A stretch of 64,000 nucleotides of DNA, from assembly GCF_020685205.1 (NCBI RefSeq), contig NZ_JAJERB010000004.1:310001-374000 (forward strand), in the 5' to 3' direction. The notes below the pieces were generated by a model. The model saw only the letters and a program-made list of their open reading frames with translations. It did no database searches and was not told where the DNA came from. Position numbers and translations under genes: made by a program. Below are positions 25,279 through 35,242 of the stretch, in pieces (the first letter of the stretch is position 1; each line of letters starts with the position of its first letter). Source of the DNA: Hymenobacter translucens. Lineage in GTDB: Bacteria > Bacteroidota > Bacteroidia > Cytophagales > Hymenobacteraceae.

Positions 25279-26105
25279 AGCAGCTGCAGGTTGATGCCCA
25301 GGGCCAGCATGAGCAGCAGCAGGCCGCCCACGATAATGCGGTAGATGCCAAAGGCGCGGAAGCCGTACTTGGCCACGAAGCCCACGAACAGCCGGATGGC
25401 AATCAGGGCCACGATAAACGCTACCACGTTGCCCAGCGCCAGCTGCCCGAGCTGCTCCCGGGAGAACAGGTCGGCCAGCTCCACGCCGTGCGAGTGGGCT
25501 TCCTTGTAGTAGTCGTACACGTCCTTGACCGCGGCGGCGGCCATAGTGGGCATCGCCAGGAAAAAGGCAAACTCAGCGGCAGCCCGGCGGGTGAGCTTCT
25601 GGGTGAGGCCCCCGATGATGGTAGCCGCCGAGCGGCTTACGCCCGGCACCACGGCCAGGCACTGAAACAAGCCGATGAGCAGGGCTTGCTTGAAACTGGG
25701 GTTCGTGACTGGGCGCCCGCCCTCCTCGGATTCCTGCTGCGGAAACCAGCGGTCCACGAATAGCAGCACAATGCCTCCGAGCAGCAGCATGGCAGCTACC
25801 GTGGGCACGGAGTCAAGCAGCGCGTCGATGTGCTTTTTGAGCAGCAGCCCCACCACCACAATAGGCAGGAAAGCTACGAGCAGCTTCAGGTAGAAGTCAA
25901 CGCTCTGAAAAAAGCGCCGCCAGTACACGGCAAACACCGACAGGATGGCCCCAAGCTGGATAACGACCAGAAAGAGCTTGGTAAAGGGCGTCGCCGGAAT
26001 GCCCAGCAAAGCCGAGGCAATAATCATGTGCCCGGTGCTGGAGATGGGCAGGAACTCGGTGAGTCCCTCCACAATAGCCAGAATCAGGGCTTGCCAGTAA
26101 GTCAT
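25275..26105 (-). CDS. uppP: undecaprenyl-diphosphate phosphatase
   Basis: 276 aa, ATG 26105. Integral membrane enzyme that dephosphorylates undecaprenyl diphosphate, recycling the lipid carrier for peptidoglycan and O-antigen. BacA/UppP signature: [22 protein letters not shown] (Glu-rich box with the catalytic Glu and the SSTGH motif) and [14 protein letters not shown] (second conserved Arg motif). About eight membrane helices. The stop overlaps the truB start; the DUF3098 stop codon directly abuts its start, in the order ftsX-DUF3098-uppP-truB-ribF typical of Bacteroidota. Confidence 0.96.
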   Translation of the reverse strand: MTYWQALILAIVEGLTEFLPISSTGHMIIASALLGIPATPFTKLFLVVIQLGAILSVFAVYWRRFFQSVDFYLKLLVAFLPIVVVGLLLKKHIDALLDSVPTVAAMLLLGGIVLLFVDRWFPQQESEEGGRPVTNPSFKQALLIGLFQCLAVVPGVSRSAATIIGGLTQKLTRRAAAEFAFFLAMPTMAAAAVKDVYDYYKEAHSHGVELADLFSREQLGQLALGNVVAFIVALIAIRLFVGFVAKYGFRAFGIYRIIVGGLLLLMLALGINLQLL

Positions 26106-26453
26106 CTAGGGGCGCTTGTAGGCTGGGCGGGAAGGGACGGCCGGGGTCGTGGGCGGAACGGGCGTCACCGGCGTAGCGGACGGGCCGGCGACCGGAGCAC
26201 CCGGGGTCAGCGTAGTCGGGTAGGTCGAATCAGCTGCTACGTCGCCGGACCGCTTCATAATGGCAAAGAACTCAATAACGAAGCCGATGAACAGCAGGAT
26301 CGGACCCAGGGTGATGCCCAGGAATCCTTCGCCGTAATCCTCGGTATCGAGCGTCATGGTAATAAAGCCGGCGGCCAGCACGGCAATGCCGATGAACATC
26401 AGCCGGTAGTTGGCCGGCCCAAAGGCTAAGCGGGAAGGTTGTTTCTGTTCCAT
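26106..26453 (-). CDS. DUF3098 domain membrane protein
   Basis: 115 aa from ATG 26453 (MEQKQPSRLAFGPANYRLMFIG). The longer frame to 26540 would run through the repeat element and is rejected. Two membrane helices (YRLMFIGIAVLAAGFITMTL and FLGITLGPILLFIGFVIEFFAIM) separated by a short DTEDYGEG loop, then a Pro/Thr-rich tail. DUF3098 genes follow ftsX in Bacteroidota and are predicted envelope proteins. Function unknown. Confidence 0.9.
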   Translation of the reverse strand: MEQKQPSRLAFGPANYRLMFIGIAVLAAGFITMTLDTEDYGEGFLGITLGPILLFIGFVIEFFAIMKRSGDVAADSTYPTTLTPGAPVAGPSATPVTPVPPTTPAVPSRPAYKRP

Positions 26454-26459
26454 GTTGTT

Positions 26460-26562
26460 GGGGACTTGGGACCTTGGGGACCTGGGGTCTTGGATTTCGT
26501 TGTGCTGATGCTCAATTGCGTGCATTCGAACATAAACCAAGATCCTAAGACCCCAAGCCCCT
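26460..26562. repeat. octamer-register inverted-repeat element after ftsX
   Basis: Four steps of 8 bp (GGGGACTT, then GGGACCTT and two variants) form one arm at 26460-26494; the other arm at 26536-26562 runs AAGATCCT AAGACCCC in complementary sense. The right arm ends 9 bp from the ftsX stop (minus strand). Same architecture as the 7-bp elements, but the period is 8. Confidence 0.65.
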
Positions 26563-26571
26563 GCTAACTAC

Positions 26572-27471
26572 TTAATACAAATCATCGAGCGACATGCGCA
26601 GGTACTTGCTGACGGCGCGGTAGGAGCTCAGGAAGCCGATGCCGGCGCCCAGGGCCAGCAGCCCCAGCAGCAGCACGCCAATCAGCCGCTCGTCGCGCAG
26701 CAGGCGCAGCTCCTCCACTTCCAGATATGCGTACTGCAGCAGCGCCAGCAGGAGCAGCGCCGCCAGCGTGCCGCTCACCAGGCCCTGCAGCGTGGCGCGG
26801 CGCAGAAACGGGCGCTGAATAAACAGCGACGTGGCCCCCACCAGCTGCATGCTCCGGATCAGGAACCGCTGCGAGAACAAAGCCAGGCGAATGGTATTGT
26901 TGATAAGTACCACCACCACAAACGTCAGAATCACGGCGAAGCCCAGCAGCACCAGGCTGAGCTTGCGCACGTTCTGGTTGATGGAGGTAATCAGGCTTTG
27001 CACGTACTGCACCTCGTGCACGCCGCTGGTAGCCCGCAGATCGGCCTCGATGCGACGCAGGTTGGTGGTATCGGAAAAGTCGGGGTTGATTTTGAGCAGG
27101 TAGGCGTCGCGCAGGGGGTTGTCGCCCAGAAACTGCTTGAAGTCTTCGCCCGTCTGATCGATAAACTGCCGGGCGCCTTCTTCCTTCGACAGAAAGCGCA
27201 CCTGCGGCTGGCTGTTCTTAAAGGCAATGTATTTCTTGGCGCTGAAGTCCTGCTGCAAACGCAGCAGCTGGGCATCGGGCAGGTCCCGCTCCAGGTACAC
27301 CTGCATTTCGATGTTCTCCTTCACCACGTTCGACAGCTTGTGGGCGTGGATGAGCAGCAGCCCGAAAAGTCCAATCACCAGCAAGGCCAGCGTGATGCTG
27401 AACACCACCATCGTGTGGGGGTAGCTGCCGAGCTTTTTCTTGCGAACGGGCGGACGATTCAACTGAGCCAT
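26572..27471 (-). CDS. ftsX: cell-division ABC transporter permease FtsX
   Basis: 299 aa, ATG 27471. With the ATPase FtsE it couples septation to peptidoglycan hydrolase activation at the division site. Topology is canonical: cytoplasmic N-terminus (RKKKLGSYPHT), helix one (MVVFSITLALLVIGLFGLLLI), a periplasmic ECD of about 120 residues (MQVYLERDLPDAQ ... VQSLI), then three C-terminal helices and an FtsX domain ending SSYRAVSKYLRMSLDDLY. Precedes DUF3098 and uppP. No ftsE is visible in the window. Confidence 0.93.
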   Translation of the reverse strand: MAQLNRPPVRKKKLGSYPHTMVVFSITLALLVIGLFGLLLIHAHKLSNVVKENIEMQVYLERDLPDAQLLRLQQDFSAKKYIAFKNSQPQVRFLSKEEGARQFIDQTGEDFKQFLGDNPLRDAYLLKINPDFSDTTNLRRIEADLRATSGVHEVQYVQSLITSINQNVRKLSLVLLGFAVILTFVVVVLINNTIRLALFSQRFLIRSMQLVGATSLFIQRPFLRRATLQGLVSGTLAALLLLALLQYAYLEVEELRLLRDERLIGVLLLGLLALGAGIGFLSSYRAVSKYLRMSLDDLY

Positions 27472-27492
27472 ACGGGCAAAGGTACTTGGTTG

Positions 27493-27643
27493 GGCTGATT
27501 GTTGACGGCTGATTGTTGATTGTTGCCCGGAGCGGGCCGGTTGGCGCTGGCCTTTAGAAGTTTGGGTTCCGGCAAGCCAACCCGCCGGCTCCGCTTACCG
27601 CGTCCGGCTGACAACAATCAACAACCAGCATCCAACCATCAGC
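27493..27643. repeat. heptamer inverted-repeat element after tamB
   Basis: Left arm steps by 7 bp (GGCTGAT TGTTGAC repeated, 27493-27527); right arm (CAATCAA CAACCAG and relatives, 27608-27642) is complementary. The long loop holds an inner GC-rich stem (GAGCGGGCCGGTTGGC pairing near GCCAACCCGCCGGCTC). The arm ends 2 bp from the tamB stop. Confidence 0.75.
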
Positions 27644-27645
27644 TC

Positions 27646-30600
27646 CTACATCACCGTGCGCGGGTCGTCGTCGACGTTGAGGACCTCGCGGGCTTTGCGG
27701 GCATTCACGTCGCGGCGGCGCAGGCGCTTGCGGGCAAACAGCTCCTCGAGCGTATCGAACTGCTCGGTGTGCAGCACGCTGACGCCGGCCCGGGTCTGGA
27801 TGGTTTCCAGGTCGCCGCCCCGGGGCGTGGTTTCGTAGCGGAGCTTGGCCCGGAACTTTCCGTCGGGGCGCAGGTAGTATTCCAGGCTTATGTCGCCTAC
27901 CAGGGAGGCCTGGCCGGTGGTAGGCGTGCCGGGCACCGGGCTGGTATTGGTAAAGCCGCCTTCCCGCGTTACCCGCAGGCGGCCGTTCAGCAAGCTGTAG
28001 CTGAGGCGGACCTGCAGCTGCTGCAGCTGCTCGGCGGTGATACCGTTGATGTTGAAGTCGATTTCCAGGTTCTGGTCGATCTGCGAGGTAAGCAGGCCCA
28101 GCTGGGTCGACAGCACCTGGCCCAGGCTGTTGGAAACGGTATTGTCGCGTCCCTGCAGGCTGATCTGGGTGAACTGGCCCTGGGGGGAAAGCTGCTTGAA
28201 TACCAGCAGGCTGAACACCTGCCGGTTCAACTCCTGCTCGTCGTTGCGGAGCTTGGACACGAAGTCGGCCAGGTCGCCTTCCAGCCCGGATGGCGCGTCG
28301 TTGAATTCCAGCCCAAGCTTGATGCTGGGCAGCAGAATAGGACCAGTCAGGTTCATTACCGCCGTCACGGGCACCACCGCGCTGTTGCTGGAGCCGCTGC
28401 TGATGCCCGACAGAATAGGAGCCAGGGAAGTGCGCTGGGTGTAGGCCGCCGTCACGTTCATTTCCCCCGCCAGCGGGTCCCCGTTCCAGGAAATGGTGCC
28501 GCCGGGGCGGACCACGAACTCCTTGTTCACGAGGCCTTGCAGGGTGAAGTTGTACGCGCCCCGCACAATCTCAATCTGCCCGTACATGTTAAATTCACCC
28601 CGGGTATCGATGTTCATGCGCAGCTGGCCGGTGGCAGCCCCCCGGATTACGTCGCCGGTGCTTTCGTCGAGCAGAATTTCCACGTAGGCGTCTTCCGTCA
28701 CGCTCAGGTTGAAGTTGAGCTTAATACCGGACAGATCCACCTTGCCCACTGACACCGCCCGCTTGCGGGTCACGGTATCCGGCAGGTTGTGGTTGACGAA
28801 CCGGATATAGCTGGCTTGTTCGGCCTTCGCGGCGTTGTCGAACGGCAGCGACATGCGGGTGCCAGCCTCGCTGCGGGCCGTCACGTTCACGGTCAGGTTG
28901 TCGGGGGTACCGTACACTTCGGCTTCACCGGTAGCGTAGGCCGTGCCGAAGTACAGCTCGTTGTCTTTCCGGGTGGTATTGAGCACCTGCAGCTTGCGGA
29001 ACTTGCCCCGCAGGTCCAGGCGCATGTCCTCGAAGCCCCGGTGGAAGATATTGCCGTCGATCGTGCCGGTGTTGCCCAGCACGTCGCGTACGCTCACGTT
29101 GCGGAAGGCAATCCGGTCCTCGGCAAAGCGAATCCGGTCGGAAAACGAATAGGTGGTACCGAGGTAGATAAAGGTGAGGCGCCCGTTGCTTACGTCGACG
29201 TTGCCGCTCAGGATAGGCGAAGCCAGGCGCCCGGTCAGGCGCAGGGTGCCGTCGGCCGTGCCGCGCAGGTTGCGGAACAGCGTGTTCAGCAGGGGCTCGG
29301 CCAGCTTGATGGGCGCTTTGTTGAACACGCCTGTCAGGTTAAGCTGGTTTACCGTTTCGCGGGGAGCGTAGGTGCCGGCTACGCGCACCACCCGCTCCTG
29401 GTCGCGCAGCACGTCAAGGTCCACAAGCAGGCGGCTGGTGGCGTTGTCCCAGTCGCCCTGCCCGCGCACATCCCCGATGAGGGTATTATCGAACTTCAGC
29501 GAGTCGATGCCCAGCTTGCTGTTGATAACCAGGGCTCCATACACCCCGCTCAGCGTTCCATTGGCATTTACCCGGCCGGCCAGGCGCTGCTGGGTAAGGG
29601 AGCTGAGTGTGTTCAGGTCGAAGTTGCTGACGGCCAGCTGCAGCTGCTTGGAGGGGTCGGCCGAGATAAAACCCTGGGCACTGACCTGCTGGGCGCCGTT
29701 GGAAATAGTCAGGTTCTTGATGTCAAACTCCTGGCCCAGCCCCGAGATAATCACCGAGTTTTCTGCCGCAATGGTCCACTCCTTGCCCAGCAGGTTCACC
29801 CCCGACTGGCGGAACACCACCTGGATGGCCCGGGGCAGGAATTCCAGGGAGCCGTTGATAGCCGCTTTGTTGGTCGTGCCGGTCTGGGCCAGGGAAGTCG
29901 AGAAGTTGATGCGCTCCTGGTCCCACACGCCTTCCACGTAGAATTTCTCGGTTTTGCCCAGCCCCGGCAGGCGCTGCCGCTCCGAGGTAATGTTGGCCTG
30001 GGCCAGCACCTCGGGCTGGTAGGGCAGCTTGGAGGTGGTGAATTCGAAGTCGGTATTCACGGCCCGCACGCTGTCGTACTGGATGCCGGTGATGTGTCCG
30101 CCCAAACTGAAGATAGAGGTATTACCGTTGCGGAACGAGCCGTCCAGGCGGGAGTAGTCGGACACCTTGAGGCCGGGCACGAATACCTGCAGGGCCGGGT
30201 TGGGCCGCTTCAGGTACAGGTCGAGGGCAATGCTGTAGTCGGGGGTGGGCAGGCGGCGCTTGCGGCGGTAGTAGGCCGCCGTGGCCGCGTCGTTGCTTTC
30301 GAAGTTGAGGCGGTATTCTTCCAGCAGCACCTTTACGTCGCGCGCCACCCGGGTAAAGCTGAAGTTGCCCACCGCCGTCAGATCGGCCAGCTCCGAGCGG
30401 ATGGCCAGGCGGCGGTTCCGGTCGGCGTCGCGCCGGGAGTACACGTCAAAGGTGTCGACGGCCATGGTGCGGCCATTGTAGCCCAGCGTGGAGTTGCGCA
30501 GCACAATGGACCCGATCAGGTTATCGATCTGCAAACCCTCAAACTCGACGTCAGCGGTAGTGGCAAGCGTGATATTCTGCTTGGTCAGGCCCAGCGCCCG

Positions 30601-32214
30601 CAGGTTGGATTTGCGGATCTTGGCTTTCAGGTCGAAGGCCTGCCGGCCCCGGTTCAGGTCGATGCTGCCGTCGGCGGAGGCCTGCAGGTTCGGGTCGTTG
30701 ATGGCCAGCTTGCCTTCGAAGGCCTGGCGGCGGAACTGTCCGTTGGTGACGATGTTGCGGTAGCGGTAGCCCTGCAGCCAGATGCTTTGCACGTTGGCGT
30801 TGGCTTTCAGGCGGGCCTCCTCGGGCGTGAAGCCTACGCCTTCCACCCGGCCGTTGAAAGCCAGGTCCCGGATGGTGGTTTCGTCGCCCAGCAGCTTGCC
30901 CAGCTGGAAGCCCGTCGTCTTCACCTGTCCTTCGTAGGTAGAGTAGCGCGGGTCAGTCTTAAACTTGATGTTGACGTCCGATACCACGTCGCCAAGAGCG
31001 GTACGGAAGGCGCCGTTGGCGACAAAGTCGTTGTAGAAGCCCAGAAACTGTCCCTGCAGGCGCACCCTGCCCAGACGCTGCACGTAGGCATAGCCGCCGG
31101 CCGGCACGTAGCGGCGAATGTCACGCCCGTCGATAACCGAAGGCTTAAGGCGCATGTCCACGAAGCTTTCCTTGAGGTCGGGCAGGCCTTCCACGGCCAC
31201 GTTGCCTACTACGTGGGTGTTCTTGCCATAGCGGATATCCAGGTTGCGGGCCGAGAACTTGCGCACGTAGCCCTTGGCCTCGCCGGAAAGCAGCACCGTC
31301 TCGTTCAGGTCCCGGATTTCTGGCTGGGGCGCAAACTTGGCAATGTCCGACGAGTACACCCGGGTCGGGCCGAGGCGGGCCGTGACCTTCACCGAGTCGT
31401 TGAAGTCAACGAAGTTGAGGAAATGCTTGTAGTCGAAGCGGACGTAGTCCTGCAGGTGGCTGCGACCCACGTGCAGGTCGGTTTCGGCGAATTCCCAGAA
31501 GGTGGGCGTGAACACCATGTTGGCGTCGAGCCGGTGCAGGCGGGTGCCCGAGGGCGTGTCCACGGCCCGCAGATTGCCGATGTGGGTGGCAATCGTGTCG
31601 CCGATCAGCTTGATGTGGTGAAAGTCGCCGTAGATGCTGTCGACGCGCATGTGGCCGTAGTCGATGGTGCGGCCGTAGCTGGGCTCGCGGGGCAAATCCT
31701 GCCGGTCGAGCACGAAGCGGCCGTTGCGGATGCCCAGGCTGCTGAGCTTCAACTCAAAAGGCGTACTGGCTTTCGTGGTGTCCGTCGGGCCCACCAGGCG
31801 CTTGACGGCCAGCAGAAACTGGTCGAGGTTGGTTGTCTCAGGCGAGCCGGCATAGGTTACCAGCGCGAAGCGGGGCTCTTCCAGAATCAGCTGGTCTACG
31901 TGCAGGCGGGTGGGGTCCAGCACCGAGAACATGGCGATGTCGGCGTCGGCGCGGCCAATATTGAACAGTTCCCCGCCCTGCCGGTCGAGCACTCGCACGT
32001 CTACCAGCAGCAGGCGGGAAAACGGCCGCAGGTCGACCCGGCCGATGGTAACCGGAAAGCCCAGCTTGTCCGACAGCTTACCGGCGACGGTGTGCGCAAT
32101 CCGGGTCTGCACGCTTGGTACCCGCAGTGCCACCAGCACGCCGCCCGCCAGCACGACCAGCAGCAGCAGCACCGAAAGCAGGATGGTCAGCGTAAGACGA
32201 AGGGGACGGGGCAC
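27646..32214 (-). CDS. tamB: translocation/assembly module TamB-like (DUF490) protein
   Basis: 1522 aa from GTG 32214; no in-frame ATG fits as well because the signal anchor begins here (LTLTILLSVLLLLVVLAGGVLVALRVP). AsmA/TamB family: an N-terminal membrane anchor, then a long repetitive beta-rich periplasmic domain (VQTRIAHTVAGKLSDKLGFPVTIGRVDLRPFSR at the start), and a C-terminal DUF490 with a final segment of outer-membrane-type strands. It spans the periplasm and is thought to help move lipids or assemble outer membrane proteins. Divergent from tsaD. The length is typical for Bacteroidota TamB. Confidence 0.9.
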   Translation of the reverse strand: MPRPLRLTLTILLSVLLLLVVLAGGVLVALRVPSVQTRIAHTVAGKLSDKLGFPVTIGRVDLRPFSRLLLVDVRVLDRQGGELFNIGRADADIAMFSVLDPTRLHVDQLILEEPRFALVTYAGSPETTNLDQFLLAVKRLVGPTDTTKASTPFELKLSSLGIRNGRFVLDRQDLPREPSYGRTIDYGHMRVDSIYGDFHHIKLIGDTIATHIGNLRAVDTPSGTRLHRLDANMVFTPTFWEFAETDLHVGRSHLQDYVRFDYKHFLNFVDFNDSVKVTARLGPTRVYSSDIAKFAPQPEIRDLNETVLLSGEAKGYVRKFSARNLDIRYGKNTHVVGNVAVEGLPDLKESFVDMRLKPSVIDGRDIRRYVPAGGYAYVQRLGRVRLQGQFLGFYNDFVANGAFRTALGDVVSDVNIKFKTDPRYSTYEGQVKTTGFQLGKLLGDETTIRDLAFNGRVEGVGFTPEEARLKANANVQSIWLQGYRYRNIVTNGQFRRQAFEGKLAINDPNLQASADGSIDLNRGRQAFDLKAKIRKSNLRALGLTKQNITLATTADVEFEGLQIDNLIGSIVLRNSTLGYNGRTMAVDTFDVYSRRDADRNRRLAIRSELADLTAVGNFSFTRVARDVKVLLEEYRLNFESNDAATAAYYRRKRRLPTPDYSIALDLYLKRPNPALQVFVPGLKVSDYSRLDGSFRNGNTSIFSLGGHITGIQYDSVRAVNTDFEFTTSKLPYQPEVLAQANITSERQRLPGLGKTEKFYVEGVWDQERINFSTSLAQTGTTNKAAINGSLEFLPRAIQVVFRQSGVNLLGKEWTIAAENSVIISGLGQEFDIKNLTISNGAQQVSAQGFISADPSKQLQLAVSNFDLNTLSSLTQQRLAGRVNANGTLSGVYGALVINSKLGIDSLKFDNTLIGDVRGQGDWDNATSRLLVDLDVLRDQERVVRVAGTYAPRETVNQLNLTGVFNKAPIKLAEPLLNTLFRNLRGTADGTLRLTGRLASPILSGNVDVSNGRLTFIYLGTTYSFSDRIRFAEDRIAFRNVSVRDVLGNTGTIDGNIFHRGFEDMRLDLRGKFRKLQVLNTTRKDNELYFGTAYATGEAEVYGTPDNLTVNVTARSEAGTRMSLPFDNAAKAEQASYIRFVNHNLPDTVTRKRAVSVGKVDLSGIKLNFNLSVTEDAYVEILLDESTGDVIRGAATGQLRMNIDTRGEFNMYGQIEIVRGAYNFTLQGLVNKEFVVRPGGTISWNGDPLAGEMNVTAAYTQRTSLAPILSGISSGSSNSAVVPVTAVMNLTGPILLPSIKLGLEFNDAPSGLEGDLADFVSKLRNDEQELNRQVFSLLVFKQLSPQGQFTQISLQGRDNTVSNSLGQVLSTQLGLLTSQIDQNLEIDFNINGITAEQLQQLQVRLSYSLLNGRLRVTREGGFTNTSPVPGTPTTGQASLVGDISLEYYLRPDGKFRAKLRYETTPRGGDLETIQTRAGVSVLHTEQFDTLEELFARKRLRRRDVNARKAREVLNVDDDPRTVM

Positions 32215-32388
32215 CGGAACGAAAGCTTAAAGTAAGTGGGCGGCTTGGTAAAAGAGCGGAAAAGCAGTGGGGGCGTTGCCTGTAACGAAAGAAGGCGAGG
32301 TTGAACGTTTTAAACGACCTTTGCAGAGAAAATATGCGGCGCCGCCGACAAGCAGCAGCCCGGCCCGCCGCGCAAGCCTGGTTTAACT

Positions 32389-33399
32389 ATGTCATTTCCT
32401 GTAATTCTGGCCATTGAATCCTCCTGCGACGATACGTCGGCGGCTGTCATGGCCGGGGGCGAAATTCTTGCCAATGTGGTGGCAACGCAGCAGGTTCACG
32501 AACAATACGGGGGGGTAGTACCGGAGTTGGCGTCGCGGGCGCACCAGCAACACCTGATTCCGGTTGTAACGGAGGCACTTCGCCGCGCAAAGGTAGAGAA
32601 ATCAGACCTTGACGCCGTCGCCTTCACCCAGGGCCCCGGTTTGCTGGGTTCCCTGCTGGTAGGCGGCATGTTCGCCAAGTCGTTTGCCCTGGCGCTGAAC
32701 AAGCCGCTGATTGCCGTCAACCACATGCGGGCCCACATTCTGGCGCACTTTATCCGCCCGCCCCGGCCGGTGTTTCCCTTTCTGTGTTTAACGGTTAGCG
32801 GCGGGCACACCCAGCTGGTGGTCGTGCGCAGCCCGATGGACATGGAAGTGGTGGGGCAAACCATCGACGATGCCGCCGGCGAGGCCTTCGACAAAACCGC
32901 CAAGCTGCTCGGGCTGCCTTATCCCGGCGGCCCCCACCTCGACCGGCAGGCCCGGGAAGGCAACCCGACGCGGTTTCCGTTTCCGGTGGGCGCCATGCCC
33001 GGCTACGACTTCTCGTTCAGCGGGCTGAAAACGTCGGTACTTTACTTTCTGCGCCAGCAGACCGCCCAGAACCCGGATTTCATCGCCCAGAACCTGTCCG
33101 ACCTCTGCGCCGGCATTCAGCATACCATCATTCAGACGCTGCTGCGCCAGCTCGTCCGGGCGGCCACCGACCTGGGCCTGACGCAGATTGCCCTGGCCGG
33201 GGGCGTAGCGGCCAACTCGGGCCTGCGAACCGCCTTGCAGAATCTGGCGGGCGAAAAAGGCTGGGAGGTGTTTATTCCCGATTTCGAGTTCTGCACCGAC
33301 AACGCCGCCATGGTAGCCATGACCGGGCACTTCCAGTTCGAGGCCGGGGATTTTGCCACCCAGCTCGTCAGCCCCGACCCGCGGCTGAAGCTAAGCTGA
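32389..33399 (+). CDS. tsaD: tRNA N6-adenosine threonylcarbamoyltransferase
   Basis: 336 aa, ATG 32389. Kae1/TsaD/Qri7 family; transfers threonylcarbamoyl to A37 of ANN-reading tRNAs with TsaB, TsaE and TsaC. ILAIESSCDDTSAAV at the N-terminus, metal-binding HMRAH, the ATP-binding GGHTQLV and YPGGP motifs, and the C-terminal ALAGGVAANSGLR and FCTDNAAM. Divergent from tamB across a 174-bp gap. A heptamer repeat element follows the stop after 12 bp. Confidence 0.97.
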   Translation: MSFPVILAIESSCDDTSAAVMAGGEILANVVATQQVHEQYGGVVPELASRAHQQHLIPVVTEALRRAKVEKSDLDAVAFTQGPGLLGSLLVGGMFAKSFALALNKPLIAVNHMRAHILAHFIRPPRPVFPFLCLTVSGGHTQLVVVRSPMDMEVVGQTIDDAAGEAFDKTAKLLGLPYPGGPHLDRQAREGNPTRFPFPVGAMPGYDFSFSGLKTSVLYFLRQQTAQNPDFIAQNLSDLCAGIQHTIIQTLLRQLVRAATDLGLTQIALAGGVAANSGLRTALQNLAGEKGWEVFIPDFEFCTDNAAMVAMTGHFQFEAGDFATQLVSPDPRLKLS

Positions 33400-33411
33400 G
33401 GATCCGGGCTT

Positions 33412-33439
33412 CAAGCTGCAAGCTCCAAGCCGCAAGCTT
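33412..33439 (+). repeat. single-armed heptamer repeat after tsaD
   Basis: Four steps of 7 bp: CAAGCTG CAAGCTC and two variants (CAAGCCG, CAAGCTT), then a degenerate TAAGTCG. No complementary arm is seen nearby. The unit is related to the one in the truB element. Confidence 0.6.
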
Positions 33440-33519
33440 TAAGTCGTAGCATTAACCCCACACCCGAATACCCAATACCGTAGCACTAACTCTGTCCGGT
33501 AAGCCTGGGAATTCCGCGC

Positions 33520-33527
33520 TACTTTTG
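33520..33527 (+). promoter_or_regulatory. -7 promoter element for smpB
   Basis: TACTTTTG, a match to TAnnTTTG, 118 bp before the smpB start. No convincing -33 element is seen. Confidence 0.4.
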
Positions 33528-33645
33528 ACTCCGGCCAAGCTACGCTTTTGCCAGCCGCGTAAAAGTCCGGGGCAGCGCCATTCCGGAGCCTGTCCGCTTC
33601 CGCGGTGCCGTCAGCCGCTGCCCGGCCCTTCTTCAGAACAGTACC

Positions 33646-34113
33646 ATGAGTAAAGACACCGCCCCCAAGAAAGTCAACATCCTGAACCGCCGGGCCAGCC
33701 ACGAATACACGTTCCTGGTGAAGTACGACGCGGGCATGATGCTGCAGGGCACCGAAATCAAGAGCATCCGCGAAGGCAACGTGAACATGCAGGACGGCTT
33801 TTGTGCCTTCCACGCCGACGGCAGCCTGTGGGTCCACAACCTGAGCATCTCGCAGTACACCCTGGGCACCTACAACAACCACGAGCCCAAGCGGGAGCGG
33901 AAGCTGCTGCTTAATAAGCGCGAAATGCGGCAGCTGGCCGATAAAGCCAAAGAGCAGGGCCTCACCATCGTGCCCATCCGCCTGTTCGTCAACGACCGGG
34001 GCTTCGCCAAGCTGGAAATTGCCCTGGCCAAAGGCAAAAAGCTCTACGACAAGCGCGAGGACATCAAAGCCAAAGACCAGAAGCGCGAAATGGACCGCGC
34101 CAAAGAGTATTAA
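33646..34113 (+). CDS. smpB: SsrA-binding protein
   Basis: 155 aa, ATG 33646. Binds tmRNA and delivers it to stalled ribosomes (trans-translation). Small OB-fold protein with NRRASHEYTF, GMMLQGTEIKSIREGNVNMQDGFC, HEPKRERKLLLNKREMRQL and IALAKGKKLYDKREDIKAKD followed by a basic tail. Length normal. No tmRNA gene (ssrA) was found in the window. Confidence 0.96.
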   Translation: MSKDTAPKKVNILNRRASHEYTFLVKYDAGMMLQGTEIKSIREGNVNMQDGFCAFHADGSLWVHNLSISQYTLGTYNNHEPKRERKLLLNKREMRQLADKAKEQGLTIVPIRLFVNDRGFAKLEIALAKGKKLYDKREDIKAKDQKREMDRAKEY

Positions 34114-34278
34114 GGGCAAACCCGAGCCCGGGCGGGGCGGTTTTTCCGCCGGATGTTTGGCCGGCTGGCTTTTAAGCAGGAGTTTCGTAGGAATTTCCCC
34201 GCAGTGCCTGCAAGCGGAAGCTTCTGATGCTGGCTCTTTTGCCACTGCGCCATCTTACAATTTCACCAATTCCCTTCT

Positions 34279-35067
34279 GTGGAACACGGAATCTGCGCTT
34301 TGAGCGCCGTGCCGGTCCGGGCCGAGCCCTCCGACCGGGCTGAGCTCGTCACCCAGCTTATTTTTGGCGAGTGCTACTCCATTCTGCTCACCCAGGGTGC
34401 CTGGCACCAGATCCGGATTGCGGCCGACCAGTACGTGGGCTGGATTGACTTCAAGCAGCACCTGCCCGTCTCGGCCGAGTATTTCCAGGCCTGGGGCGCC
34501 GAAGACCATCCCCGCAGCCTCGACGTGGTGCAGATGGTGAGCGACGCCACGGTGCGCATTCCGGTGGTGCTGGGCAGCCGCCTGCCTTTTTTCGACGGCA
34601 TGACGCTGCGCCTGGGCGAGCGGAACCTGTTCTACAACGGAGCAGCCACCAACCTGAGCTACAACCAGAACGGCCGCCGCGCCGCCCAACTGCTCAAGAT
34701 GGGCCAGCACTTCCTCAAGGCGCCCTACGTGTGGGGCGGCAAGTCGGTGTTCGGCATCGACTGCTCGGGCCTGATGCAGCAGCTCTACGGGCTGGTCGGG
34801 ATTCAGCTGCCCCGCGACGCCCGCCAGCAGATCGACCACGGCCAGCCGGTGCATTTCGTATCCCAGACCCAGCCCGGGGACCTGGCGTTCTTCGACAACG
34901 CCGAGGGCAACATCGTGCACGTAGGCATGCTGCTCGACGATCAGCAGATTCTGCACGCCAGCGGGGAAGTCCGCATCGACCCGCTCGACCACAACGGCAT
35001 CTACCGCCGCGACCTGCAGAAATATTCCCATAAGCTCCGCCTCATCAAGCGCCTGCTGCCGGAGTAG
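34279..35067 (+). CDS. NlpC/P60 (C40) family cell-wall peptidase
   Basis: 262 aa starting at GTG 34279 (MEHGICALSAVPVRAEPSDRAE). The N-terminal part (residues 1-130) carries bacterial SH3-like domains (SVPVRAEPSDRAELVTQLIFGE type) for wall binding; the C-terminal domain is NlpC/P60 with catalytic Cys in GIDCSGLMQQLYGLVGIQLPRDA, catalytic His in NIVHVGMLLD, and a third polar residue (His in ILHASG). Probably a gamma-D-glutamyl-meso-diaminopimelate endopeptidase. No lipobox or clear signal peptide is seen at this start, so either the start is wrong or it is cytoplasmic. Confidence 0.88.
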   Translation: MEHGICALSAVPVRAEPSDRAELVTQLIFGECYSILLTQGAWHQIRIAADQYVGWIDFKQHLPVSAEYFQAWGAEDHPRSLDVVQMVSDATVRIPVVLGSRLPFFDGMTLRLGERNLFYNGAATNLSYNQNGRRAAQLLKMGQHFLKAPYVWGGKSVFGIDCSGLMQQLYGLVGIQLPRDARQQIDHGQPVHFVSQTQPGDLAFFDNAEGNIVHVGMLLDDQQILHASGEVRIDPLDHNGIYRRDLQKYSHKLRLIKRLLPE

Positions 35068-35242
35068 GGGGTGCCTGCGTGCGCCGGAATCCAGTGGGAA
35101 CTGCGCAAGCCGGGCCCTGGACCGCCTGCCCTTCTTCGTCGGGGCGCTCCGGTACCGGAACGCAACTCAAACCGGCCTGCTGTTGTTAATACGCTTAGAA
35201 TCATCTAGCTTTCGCTGTACCCGATGATTCCACCCTGAGCGT